Part shown: positions 57,068-64,000 of the stretch, in pieces
Layout: every line of letters starts with the position of its first letter
Numbering within the stretch: the first letter of the stretch is position 1
DNA from: Bradyrhizobium sp. CER78
GTDB taxonomy: Bacteria > Pseudomonadota > Alphaproteobacteria > Rhizobiales > Xanthobacteraceae
Assembly (NCBI RefSeq): GCF_029846235.1
Contig: NZ_JARVWP010000007.1
Coordinates: 186,001 to 250,000 of the forward strand
Length of the DNA: 64,000 nt
Direction of reading: 5' to 3'
Program-made: the position numbers and the translations under genes
Notes under the pieces: model-generated
The model's input: the letters and a program-made list of their open reading frames with translations, nothing else
What the model was told of the DNA's origin: nothing
Database searches by the model: none

Positions 57068-58783
57068 TTAGAACATAAAATAGCGCTGTGCCATGGGCAG
57101 CACCTCCGCCGGCGCGCAGGTCAGGAGTTCGCCGTCTGCGCGCACCTCATAGGTCTCCGGATCGACCTCGATCTCCGGCGTCGCATCGTTGTGGATCATG
57201 CTCTTCTTGGAGATTTTCCCGCGGGTGTTCTGCACCGCGTAGAGCTTTTTGCTGATCCCGAGCTTGCGGGCGAGGCCGCCGGTGACCGCGGCCTTCGAGG
57301 TGAACACCACCGAGGACGCGGTGAGCGACTTGCCGAAGGCGGCGAACATAGGCTGGTAATGCACCGGCTGCGGCGTCGGGATCGAGGCATTGGGATCGCC
57401 CATCGGCGCCGCCACGATCGAGCCGCCCTTGATGATGCAGTCCGGCTTGACGCCGAAGAACGCCGGCGACCACAGCACGAGGTCGGCGAGCTTGCCCTTC
57501 TCGACCGAGCCGATCAGCTTTGACACGCCATGCGCGATCGCCGGGTTGATGGTGTATTTGGCGATGTAACGCTTGACGCGGAAATTATCGTTGTCGTTGC
57601 CCTTGTCCTGCGGCAGGGAACCGCGCTGCTTCTTCATCTTGTCGGCGGTCTGCCAGGTGCGGATGATGACTTCGCCAAGCCGGCCCATGGCCTGCGAATC
57701 CGACGACATCATCGAGAGCGCGCCGAGATCGTGCAGGATATCCTCGGCCGCGATGGTCTCCTTGCGGATCCGGCTTTCGGCGAAGGCGAGGTCTTCGGCG
57801 ATCGACGGATCGAGGTGGTGGCACACCATCAGCATGTCCAGATGCTCGTCGATGGTGTTGCGGGTGAACGGCCTTGTCGGATTGGTCGAGGACGGCAGCA
57901 CGTTCTTCAGGCCTGCGATCTTGATGATGTCAGGCGCGTGGCCGCCGCCGGCCCCTTCGGTGTGGAAGGCATGGATGGTGCGGCCCTTGAACGCCTTCAC
58001 CGTGTCCTCGACGAAGCCGGATTCGTTCAGCGTGTCCGAATGCAGCATCACCTGGACGTCGTAATCGTCGGCCACCGACAGGCAGGTGTCGATCGCCGAT
58101 GGCGTGGTGCCCCAGTCCTCATGCAGCTTCAGCGCGCAGGCGCCGGCCTTGATCATCTCGACCAGCGCTGCCGGACGCGAGGCGTTGCCCTTACCGGAAA
58201 TGCCGAGGTTGACCGGGAAGGCATCGAACGACTGGATCATCCGCCCCATGTGCCACGGGCCGGGCGTGCAGGTGGTGGCGAAGGTGCCATGCGACGGACC
58301 GGTGCCGCCGCCCAGCATCGAGGTGACGCCCGACATCAGCGCGTGCTCGATCTGCTGCGGGCAGATGAAATGGATGTGGCTGTCGAACCCGCCGGCGGTG
58401 AGGATCTTGCCTTCGCCCGCGATCACGTCGGTGCCGGGGCCGATGATGATGGTGACATTGGGCTGGATGTCCGGATTGCCGGCCTTGCCGATCGCGGCGA
58501 TCATGCCCTCCTTGATCGCGACGTCGGCCTTCACGATGCCCCAGTGGTCGACGATCAGCGCGTTGGTGATCACGGTATCGGCCGCGCCCTGCGCGTTGGT
58601 CACCTGCGACTGCCCCATGCCGTCGCGGATCACCTTGCCACCGCCGAACTTCACCTCCTCGCCATAGGTGGTGAGATCCTTCTCGACCTCGATGATCAGG
58701 TCGGTGTCGGCGAGCCGCACCCTGTCGCCGGTGGTCGGGCCGAACATGTCGGCGTAGACGGAACGCTTGATCTTCACGGACAT
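57068..58783 (-). CDS. ureC: Urease alpha subunit
   Basis: 571 aa, ATG at 58783. It is the catalytic subunit that hydrolyses urea to ammonia and carbamate. Nickel ligands in GGFDSHIHFICPQQ, the carbamylated lysine in GACALKLHEDWGTT (near 218), VMLHSDTLNESGFVED, IHAFHTEGAGGGHAPDIIKI and the flap MVCHHLDPSIAEDLAFAESR are all present, with a complete normal length. It lies between a small HD gene (36 nt) and two ABM genes. Confidence 0.98.
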   Translation of the reverse strand: MSVKIKRSVYADMFGPTTGDRVRLADTDLIIEVEKDLTTYGEEVKFGGGKVIRDGMGQSQVTNAQGAADTVITNALIVDHWGIVKADVAIKEGMIAAIGKAGNPDIQPNVTIIIGPGTDVIAGEGKILTAGGFDSHIHFICPQQIEHALMSGVTSMLGGGTGPSHGTFATTCTPGPWHMGRMIQSFDAFPVNLGISGKGNASRPAALVEMIKAGACALKLHEDWGTTPSAIDTCLSVADDYDVQVMLHSDTLNESGFVEDTVKAFKGRTIHAFHTEGAGGGHAPDIIKIAGLKNVLPSSTNPTRPFTRNTIDEHLDMLMVCHHLDPSIAEDLAFAESRIRKETIAAEDILHDLGALSMMSSDSQAMGRLGEVIIRTWQTADKMKKQRGSLPQDKGNDNDNFRVKRYIAKYTINPAIAHGVSKLIGSVEKGKLADLVLWSPAFFGVKPDCIIKGGSIVAAPMGDPNASIPTPQPVHYQPMFAAFGKSLTASSVVFTSKAAVTGGLARKLGISKKLYAVQNTRGKISKKSMIHNDATPEIEVDPETYEVRADGELLTCAPAEVLPMAQRYFMF

Positions 58784-58819
58784 ATCAGCCCCGTTTGCGT
58801 TTGAATTGTTGACCGGCGG

Positions 58820-59359
58820 TCACAGCGAGCGCCTCGCCCTTCGCACCACGTCGTCGAACTTCGTATCAAGCCAGGAATTGCCGCCACGACAGCCCGCGAC
58901 CACTTGCTCGGCCCAATCGGTGTAGTCGACCAGGTCGTCGCGCTCCTCCGTCGTCGGATCAGAGTGAATACGCGCGCCGATATTGCTGATCTTGTCGGCA
59001 ATCTTGATCAGCTTGGCGTCGGCCGACTTCTTCGGCGCGTCGACGACTTGCAGCCGCCGCCGCTCGGCCTTTGGCAAGCTCATGTCATCGGTGCATTCGA
59101 CGACGAGGGAGGCCACGCGATCAGAGAACCTCGCCGAGAGCTCTTCGCGCGTGGTGTCGGTATCCTCGATGGTGTCGTGCAGCCAGCCGGCCGCGACGAG
59201 TTCGGCATCTGCACCATCGGTCGCGATCGCCAGCAGGTTCGCGACCTCGGCGAGATGGTTGATGTAGGGCTCGTTGCCCCGTCCTTTGCGTGCCATGCCA
59301 TTGTGCCGGCGTGCGGCGAGATCGGCAGCTTCGGAGATGAGGCGGATCGCGGGAAGCAT
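58820..59359 (-). CDS. HD-domain (MESH1-like) phosphohydrolase
   Basis: 179 aa, ATG at 59359. ARRHNGMARKGRGNEPYINH and GWLHDTIEDTDTTREELSAR carry the H...HD...D metal ligands of RelA/SpoT-type hydrolases, with KLIKIADKISNIGAR as the later block. It is a stand-alone small hydrolase like MESH1, likely acting on (p)ppGpp or a related phosphorylated nucleotide. It lacks synthetase, TGS and ACT domains. Its position between ureB and ureC interrupts the usual urease subunit order and suggests a link to nitrogen/stress signalling. Confidence 0.87.
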   Translation of the reverse strand: MLPAIRLISEAADLAARRHNGMARKGRGNEPYINHLAEVANLLAIATDGADAELVAAGWLHDTIEDTDTTREELSARFSDRVASLVVECTDDMSLPKAERRRLQVVDAPKKSADAKLIKIADKISNIGARIHSDPTTEERDDLVDYTDWAEQVVAGCRGGNSWLDTKFDDVVRRARRSL

Positions 59360-59394
59360 GATTACGCCACCTCTCCGGTCCGCGCCCGGGGCTT

Positions 59395-59579
59395 ACCCCT
59401 CTCCCCAACCCTCCCCCGCAAGGGGGGAGGGAGCCTGGCGAGTGTGCACACTTCACTTGGCGTCGTTGTCCTTCCACCTTCCATCACGGTTTGTCCTCAC
59501 CATCGATGTCAGATGTAAGGAACGCACCGGCGGAAGGGTTCCCTCCCCCCTTGCGGGGGAGGGTTAGGGAGAGGGGTGC
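59395..59579. repeat. Paired palindromic repeat (type A relative)
   Basis: Module CCCTCTCCCCAACCCTCCCC / GGGGGGAGGGAGCC (59397-59434) faces its inverse GTTCCCTCCCCCCTTGCGGG then GGAGGGTTAGGGAGAGGGGT (59539-59578), with about 100 bp between. The right-hand module is inside the 3' end of the DUF559 gene, so it encodes the end of that protein. Confidence 0.75.
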
Positions 59580-59939
59580 CGCTTGCTCAGCCGCTTCCGC
59601 GATGCTCAGAACGACTCCTTCAAGATTTTTCAACACGTCGTCGTTGGTGAAACGAAGCACACAGAAGCCGCGTGACATGAGCCATTCATCCCGCCGCTCG
59701 TCGTGCCGGATACGCTCCTCAAAATCATGGCTCTCACCGTCGACCTCAACAATGAGCTTAGAGGAATGTGCGACGAAATCGGCGATGTAGTTGCCAATCG
59801 GTGCCTGACGGCGGAAGTTGAGACCAGCCAGCCGATCAGCCTTCAGGTGACGCCACAGCAAAGTATCCGCGCGCGTCATGGCGCGGCGGAGCTGCTTGGC
59901 GCGATCGCGCTGGATGTCGCTCACTTGAGTGTGCGGCAT
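59484..59939 (-). CDS. DUF559 (Vsr-like endonuclease fold) protein
   Basis: 151 aa, ATG at 59939. QLRRAMTRADTLLWRHLKAD, LNFRRQAPIGNYIADFVAHS and SKLIVEVDGESHDFEERIRH then DERRDEWLMSRGFCVLRF match DUF559, a PD-(D/E)XK-like nuclease fold with Asp in YIADFV and Glu in VEVDG as likely catalytic residues. The final 25 residues (LTLPRKGGGNPSAG...) are encoded by a palindromic repeat, a common 3' end extension in Bradyrhizobium genes. It is inserted between ureB and the HD gene. Confidence 0.85.
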   Translation of the reverse strand: MPHTQVSDIQRDRAKQLRRAMTRADTLLWRHLKADRLAGLNFRRQAPIGNYIADFVAHSSKLIVEVDGESHDFEERIRHDERRDEWLMSRGFCVLRFTNDDVLKNLEGVVLSIAEAAEQAAPLSLTLPRKGGGNPSAGAFLTSDIDGEDKP

Positions 59940-59978
59940 ACCCCTCTCCCCACCCTCCCCCGCAAGGGGGGAGGGAGC
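59939..59978. repeat. Palindromic repeat upstream of the DUF559 gene
   Basis: TACCCCTCTCCCCACCCTCC then CCCGCAAGGGGGGAGGGAGC: the same module as at 59397, in direct orientation. The DUF559 gene is thus flanked by copies of one element. Confidence 0.75.
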
Positions 59979-60006
59979 CGGACTGACGTGCTCACCTCAC
60001 AAAGGA

Positions 60007-60312
60007 TCACAGCTTCCCCTTCACCTCGGCGCGGAAGCCGTAGATCACGCGCTTGCCGGCGAGAGCGACGAGTTGCACGTCGCGGGTCTGGCCAGGCTCG
60101 AAGCGGACGGCGGTGCCGGCGGCGATGTCGAGGCGCATGCCGCGGGCTTTCTTGCGGTCGAATTTCAAGGCCGGGTTGGTTTCGAAGAAATGATAGTGCG
60201 AGCCGACCTGAATCGGGCGGTCGCCGGTGTTGGCGACCGACAGCGTCACGGTCTTGCGGCCGGCATTGAGCTCGATCTCGCCGTCCTTGATGAAGAGTTC
60301 GCCGGGGATCAT
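60007..60312 (-). CDS. ureB: Urease beta subunit
   Basis: 101 aa, ATG at 60312. It starts MIPGELFIKDGEIELNAGRK and has VANTGDRPIQVGSHYHFFET (near residue 35) and FDRKKARGMRLDIAAGTAVR then FEPGQTRDVQLVALAGKR, all strictly UreB. It is a structural subunit of the urease trimer with UreA and UreC. A repeat separates it from ureA by 111 nt. Confidence 0.97.
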   Translation of the reverse strand: MIPGELFIKDGEIELNAGRKTVTLSVANTGDRPIQVGSHYHFFETNPALKFDRKKARGMRLDIAAGTAVRFEPGQTRDVQLVALAGKRVIYGFRAEVKGKL

Positions 60313-60322
60313 CCATCTCTCC

Positions 60323-60414
60323 TGTCATTCCGGGGCGATGCGCAGCATTGAACCCGGAATCTCGATCAAAAACCTCTGGATTCCGGGTTCGGCCTTCGGC
60401 GGCCCCGGAATGAC
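60323..60414. repeat. Palindromic intergenic repeat (type H)
   Basis: GTCATTCCGGGGCGATGCG at the left and CGGCGGCCCCGGAATGAC at the right, with ACCCGGAATCTC / ATTCCGGGTTC inside. It lies within the urease operon between ureA and ureB, so it is transcribed and may form an mRNA hairpin. Confidence 0.78.
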
Positions 60415-60423
60415 TGATGTGGC

Positions 60424-60726
60424 CTATCGGATCGGCTCGTGCACGGTGACGAGCTTGGTGCCGTCGGGAAATGTCGCCTCGACCTGGATGTCATGGATCA
60501 TCTCCGGGATACCAACCATCACCTGGTCGCGGGTCAGGACCTTGGCGCCGGCCTGCATCAGCTCGGCGACGGTGCGGCCGTCGCGCGCGCCCTCGACGAT
60601 GAAATCGGTGATCAGCGCTACGGCTTCGGGATGGTTCAGCTTGACGCCACGCTCGAGCCGGCGGCGCGCCACCATGGCCGCCATCGAAACCAGCAGCTTG
60701 TCCTTTTCGCGGGGAGACAAATTCAT
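60424..60726 (-). CDS. ureA: Urease gamma subunit
   Basis: 100 aa, ATG at 60726; the frame to 60768 is not needed. MNLSPREKDKLLVSMAAMVA, RLERGVKLNHPEAVALITDF, VEGARDGRTVAELMQAGAKV and VMVGIPEMIHDIQVEATFPD are UreA blocks. Small structural subunit. It follows ureD by 29 nt. Confidence 0.98.
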   Translation of the reverse strand: MNLSPREKDKLLVSMAAMVARRRLERGVKLNHPEAVALITDFIVEGARDGRTVAELMQAGAKVLTRDQVMVGIPEMIHDIQVEATFPDGTKLVTVHEPIR

Positions 60727-60755
60727 GCGAGCACTCTGATCGTTCTTTGAAAGGT

Positions 60756-61592
60756 CTAGTTGAGCCACAGCCGCGGCAGCGGGCCGATGGAGGCGCGGCC
60801 GAGCACCGCCATCATGTCGGCGCGCAACCGGGCGGCATCTTGGGCACAGAAGCGCGCCATTGCAAAGCCATTCCAGGCCGAGATGCCGACTTCGCCGCCA
60901 AAGCTGTCCGACGCCTCGCGGATCCGCGCGATCAGCGCCTCGTCGCCCGGCACGATCAGCGCCGTGCCGATCGCGCAGCCGCCGCCCGCGATCGCACGCC
61001 GTGCGAGCTTCTCGCCGATTTCACCGTCGAGCCTGACGGTCTCGGCAAACACCAGCCGGCCGCCACGCCGCATCCGCCACCGGTCGACGAATTCGCCATG
61101 GCGCATGGTCTCGCCCATCGCGGCGCGGCCGAACACCACGATCTCGCAGAGCAAAAGCGAGGCGCTATCGGCGAGGTCGATGTCGAAGCTGCGGTGAATC
61201 CGGGCACGGTCGAACAGGATAGTCTCCTGCGGCAGCCAGGAGAGATGCGCGCCATCCGCGACCTTCAGCGCGATGTCGAGCCGCGCAGCGGGACCGGGGG
61301 CGCGATAAACCTTCTCGGCCGCAGCCGTCGTGAGCGTCAGGCGGGTGCCCTCGCCGGCCGCGATCGCAATCTCGAAGCGGTCCCCACCGGCAATACCGCC
61401 GGCGGTGTTGACGAACATCGCCGACAGGCCGTCATCCTCGGGCGATGGGAAGCGGACACGCAGCGAGCCGGATTCATGGAGATCACCGCGGCGGGTGACG
61501 CCGTCCTTGCGATGCACGCCGAACCGCGCCGCGCCCTGGGCGCGGTTTGCCGCAAACGTCGCCGCTGCCGCGCCTGCGATCCCGCTCCGCAT
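60756..61592 (-). CDS. ureD: Urease accessory protein UreD
   Basis: 278 aa, ATG at 61592. Typical blocks: LHESGSLRVRFPSPEDDGLS, VNTAGGIAGGDRFEIAIAAG, LTTAAAEKVYRAPGPAARLD, LSWLPQETILFDRARIHRSF and FGRAAMGETMRHGEFVDRWR. It binds apo-urease and forms the activation complex with UreF and UreG. It follows urtE by 51 nt. Confidence 0.95.
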   Translation of the reverse strand: MRSGIAGAAAATFAANRAQGAARFGVHRKDGVTRRGDLHESGSLRVRFPSPEDDGLSAMFVNTAGGIAGGDRFEIAIAAGEGTRLTLTTAAAEKVYRAPGPAARLDIALKVADGAHLSWLPQETILFDRARIHRSFDIDLADSASLLLCEIVVFGRAAMGETMRHGEFVDRWRMRRGGRLVFAETVRLDGEIGEKLARRAIAGGGCAIGTALIVPGDEALIARIREASDSFGGEVGISAWNGFAMARFCAQDAARLRADMMAVLGRASIGPLPRLWLN

Positions 61593-61643
61593 TCCCCCGA
61601 CGCTCCCTTAACGCACACCGCAAAGGGCGGCGTCACATCCTGT

Positions 61644-62339
61644 TCACAGCGCCATCTGGCGGCTGATCTCGGCAGGATCGAGGCTTGCGCGGTCGCAGGC
61701 ATACTTCACCGCGCCCCGGTCCATCACGGCAAAACTGTCGCCGAGTTCGCAGGCAAAGTCGAGATATTGTTCGACCAGCACGATGGCGATGTTGCCGAGG
61801 TTGCGCAGATAGGAGATGGCGCGGCCGATATCCTTGATGATCGAGGGCTGGATGCCCTCGGTCGGCTCGTCGAGCAGCAGGAGCTTTGGCCGCATCACCA
61901 GCGCGCGGCCGATCGCGAGCTGCTGCTGCTGGCCGCCGGAGAGGTCGCCGCCGCGGCGGCCGAGCATCGTCTCGAGCACCGGGAAGAGCGAGAACACGTC
62001 GTTGGGGATGTTGCGGTCTTCGCGCTTCAACGGCCCGAAGCCGGTCTTCAAATTCTCCTCCACCGTCAGCAGCGGAAATATCTCGCGGCCCTGCGGCACG
62101 AAGCCGATGCCGCGTCGCGCCCGCTCATACGGCTTCAGCGCGGTGATGTCCTTGCCGTCGAAATTGATCGCGCCGGAGGCGATCGGATACTGGCCGACCA
62201 TGGCGCGCAGCAGCGAGGTCTTGCCGACGCCGTTGCGGCCGAGCACGCAGGTGACCTTGCCCGGCTCCGCGGTCAGCGAAACGCCGCGCAGCGCCTGTGC
62301 CGCGCCATAGTAGAGGTTGATGTTGTCGACCTTCAGCAT
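61644..62339 (-). CDS. urtE: Urea ABC transporter ATP-binding subunit UrtE
   Basis: 231 aa, ATG at 62339. Walker A LGRNGVGKTSLLRAMVG, Q-loop GIGFVPQGREIFPLLTVEEN, signature LSGGQQQQLAIGRAL, Walker B LLLDEPTEGIQPS and H-loop VLVEQYLD. It is a LivF-type subunit of the UrtABCDE urea importer. The start is 2 nt after the urtD stop. The urtA and urtB genes must lie further right, outside the window. Confidence 0.96.
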   Translation of the reverse strand: MLKVDNINLYYGAAQALRGVSLTAEPGKVTCVLGRNGVGKTSLLRAMVGQYPIASGAINFDGKDITALKPYERARRGIGFVPQGREIFPLLTVEENLKTGFGPLKREDRNIPNDVFSLFPVLETMLGRRGGDLSGGQQQQLAIGRALVMRPKLLLLDEPTEGIQPSIIKDIGRAISYLRNLGNIAIVLVEQYLDFACELGDSFAVMDRGAVKYACDRASLDPAEISRQMAL

Positions 62340-62341
62340 CG

Positions 62342-63103
62342 CTAGCGCCCCAGATACACTTCGACCACCCGCTCGTTCGACGACACCTGGTCGATCGAAC
62401 CTTCGGCGAGCACCGAGCCCTCGTGCAGGCAGGTCACCTTGACGCCGAGCTCGCGCACGAAGGTCATGTCGTGCTCGACCACCATGATGGTGTGGTTGCG
62501 GTTGATCTCCTTCAGCAGCTCCGCGGTCAGATGGGTCTCGACGTCGGTCATGCCGGCAACGGGCTCATCGACCAGCAGCACCTTCGGATCCTGCGCCAGC
62601 AGCATGCCGATCTCGAGCCATTGCTTCTGGCCGTGCGACAGGCTGCCGGCAAGCCGGTTGCGCGCATCGGTCAGGCGGATGGTCTCGAGCACCTTGTCGA
62701 TGCGTTCGGACTCGGCCTTGCTGCCGCGCCAGAACAGCGTGCCGCGCACGGAATGATCGACATTGAGGGCGAGCAGCAGGTTGTCCTGCACGGTCTGGCT
62801 CTCGAACACCGTCGGCTTCTGGAACTTGCGGCCGATGCCGAGCTCGGCGATCCGGGTCTCGTCGAGCCGGGTCAGGTCGACGGTGCCGTCGAACAGCACG
62901 GTGCCCTCGTCCGGCTTGGTCTTGCCGGTGATGATGTCCATCATCGTGGTCTTGCCGGCGCCGTTCGGGCCGATGATGGCGCGCATCTCGCCGGGCGCCA
63001 GCGTCAGCGACAGATTGTTGATGGCGTGGAAGCCGTCGAACGAAACGTGCACGCCGTCGAGATAGAGCATGGCCGAAGTGGCGCGGGTATCCATGACGTT
63101 CAT
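62342..63103 (-). CDS. urtD: Urea ABC transporter ATP-binding subunit UrtD
   Basis: 253 aa. ATG at 63103 is chosen because it lies 4 nt after the urtC stop; the frame further upstream is a shadow of urtC. Walker A IGPNGAGKTTMMDIITG, FQKPTVFESQTVQDNL, signature LSHGQKQWLEIGML (LSHGQ as usual for UrtD), Walker B VLLVDEPVAGM and VVEHDMTFV. It pairs with UrtE. Confidence 0.96.
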   Translation of the reverse strand: MNVMDTRATSAMLYLDGVHVSFDGFHAINNLSLTLAPGEMRAIIGPNGAGKTTMMDIITGKTKPDEGTVLFDGTVDLTRLDETRIAELGIGRKFQKPTVFESQTVQDNLLLALNVDHSVRGTLFWRGSKAESERIDKVLETIRLTDARNRLAGSLSHGQKQWLEIGMLLAQDPKVLLVDEPVAGMTDVETHLTAELLKEINRNHTIMVVEHDMTFVRELGVKVTCLHEGSVLAEGSIDQVSSNERVVEVYLGR

Positions 63104-63107
63104 CTGC

Positions 63108-64000
63108 CTACTCCGCCGGGTTCGGTGCGCCGACACCGTCTTCGCGCGCGGCGCTGTCGGCGTCGGGAGAGCCGTTCCTTGACTTTGTCGTCTCCCACCA
63201 GCTGTTGAAGGTGCCGACGATGCCCTTCGGCAGCAGCAGCGTGACCAGGATGAACAGCGCGCCCAGCATGAACAGCCAGTATGGCGCGAGTGGCCCCGAG
63301 GTGAAGAACGTCTTGGCGTAGTTGACGACGACGGCGCCGAGCGCGGCCCCGACCAGTGTGCCGCGGCCACCGACCGCGACCCAAATGACTGCCTCGATCG
63401 AATTGCCCGGCGCGAACTCGCTTGGATTGATGATACCGACCTGCGGCACATAGAGCGCGCCGGCGACGCCGGCCATGCAGGCCGACAGCGTGAACACGAA
63501 CAGCTTGTAGGATTCGACACGATAGCCGAGGAAGCGCGTGCGGCTTTCGGCGTCGCGCACCGCGATCAAGACCTTGCCGAGCTTCGAGGTCACGATCGCG
63601 CGGCAGATCAGGAACGCGATGATCAGCGCCAGGCAGCTCAGCAGGAACAGCGCGGCCCGGGTGCCTTCGGCCTGCACGTTGAAGCCGAGGATGTCCTTGA
63701 AGTCGGTCAGGCCGTTGTTGCCGCCGAAGCCGAAATCATTGCGGAAGAACGCCAGCAGCAGCGCATAGGTCATCGCCTGCGTGATGATCGACAGATAGAC
63801 GCCGGTGACGCGCGAGCGGAAGGCGAGCCAGCCGAAGCAGAAGGCGAGCAGGCCCGGCACCAAGAGCACCATCAGCGCCGCGAAGGCGAACTTGTCGAAG
63901 CCGTACCAGTACCAGGGCAGCTTGTCCCAGTTCAGGAACACCATGAAGTCGGGCAGGATCGGATTGCCGTAGACGCCGCGGCTGCCGATCTGCCGCATCA
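63108..64000 (-). CDS. urtC: Urea ABC transporter permease UrtC, C-terminal part
   Basis: About 297 residues are visible and the gene continues past the right edge. It is a LivM-type permease: WYGFDKFAFAALMVLLVPGL, RVTGVYLSIITQAMTYALLL, FRNDFGFGGNNGLTDFKDIL, VLIAVRDAESRTRFLGYRVE (the conserved EAA-like loop), GALYVPQVGIINPSEFAPGN and VNYAKTFFTSGPLAPYWLFM. It imports urea across the inner membrane. Confidence 0.96.
   Translation of the reverse strand, partial: MRQIGSRGVYGNPILPDFMVFLNWDKLPWYWYGFDKFAFAALMVLLVPGLLAFCFGWLAFRSRVTGVYLSIITQAMTYALLLAFFRNDFGFGGNNGLTDFKDILGFNVQAEGTRAALFLLSCLALIIAFLICRAIVTSKLGKVLIAVRDAESRTRFLGYRVESYKLFVFTLSACMAGVAGALYVPQVGIINPSEFAPGNSIEAVIWVAVGGRGTLVGAALGAVVVNYAKTFFTSGPLAPYWLFMLGALFILVTLLLPKGIVGTFNSWWETTKSRNGSPDADSAAREDGVGAPNPAE

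Noticed and set aside
60747..62345. A 532-aa plus-strand ORF opposite ureD and urtE
   Set aside because: It spans two genes and their spacer on the opposite strand, so it cannot be a single real gene.

Overview
The window looks like chromosomal DNA of an alphaproteobacterium very close to Bradyrhizobium. The evidence is the high GC content, the PhyR-NepR-EcfG general stress module, a CYP199-like P450, the DUF2849/DUF934 sulfite reductase operon, a urt-ure locus, and many interspersed palindromic intergenic repeats of the kind seen in Bradyrhizobium and Rhodopseudomonas. I saw no tRNA, rRNA, CRISPR array, prophage, intact insertion sequence or nod/nif gene.

Layout. 1-14 kb: 5' end of galU, a lytic transglycosylase, a DUF459 exported protein, CsbD, two short-chain dehydrogenases next to a TfdA-alpha-like dioxygenase, AlgH/YqgE, a DsbD-N domain protein, a polysaccharide flippase, an operon of patatin and 3-hydroxybutyrate dehydrogenase, and a CAP lipoprotein. 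14-26 kb: a nearly complete sulfate assimilation locus. cysG, DUF2849, cysI, DUF934, cysH, the sulfate-binding protein and cysTWA run on the minus strand; cysD and cysNC diverge from a shared AT-rich control region. 26-31 kb: AraC regulator and divergent MFS exporter, then malate synthase G. 31-41 kb: an accessory stress and envelope region rich in very small genes (L,D-transpeptidase, DUF2865, AI-2E-family transporter, DUF883, holin-like and several unannotated ORFs of 46-84 aa), plus two EamA transporters and a transglutaminase-like protein. 41-46 kb: TetR regulator and divergent P450 with a perfect 30-bp palindromic operator, then phyR / nepR-ecfG. 46-54 kb: a GGDEF-EAL protein, a cupredoxin, a polytopic membrane protein, a di-heme peroxidase and a CHASE-HWE kinase with a degenerate N box. 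54-64 kb: one long minus-strand urea locus, urtC-urtD-urtE-ureD-ureA-ureB-(DUF559)-(HD)-ureC-(two ABM proteins)-ureE-ureF-ureG.

The main discovery is a local EcfG regulon that can be read from the DNA. Six exact GGAAC-N16/17-CGTT promoters lie just upstream of genes between 31 and 41 kb. Six one-mismatch versions lie upstream of phyR, nepR-ecfG, csbD, two small genes, and a gene-less stretch at 35.9 kb. That last promoter is followed by a C-rich-loop hairpin and a strong intrinsic terminator on the same strand, so it is a candidate general-stress small RNA of about 80 nt (about 35920-36000). Several of the sites validate tiny ORFs of 46-67 aa that would otherwise be hard to call.
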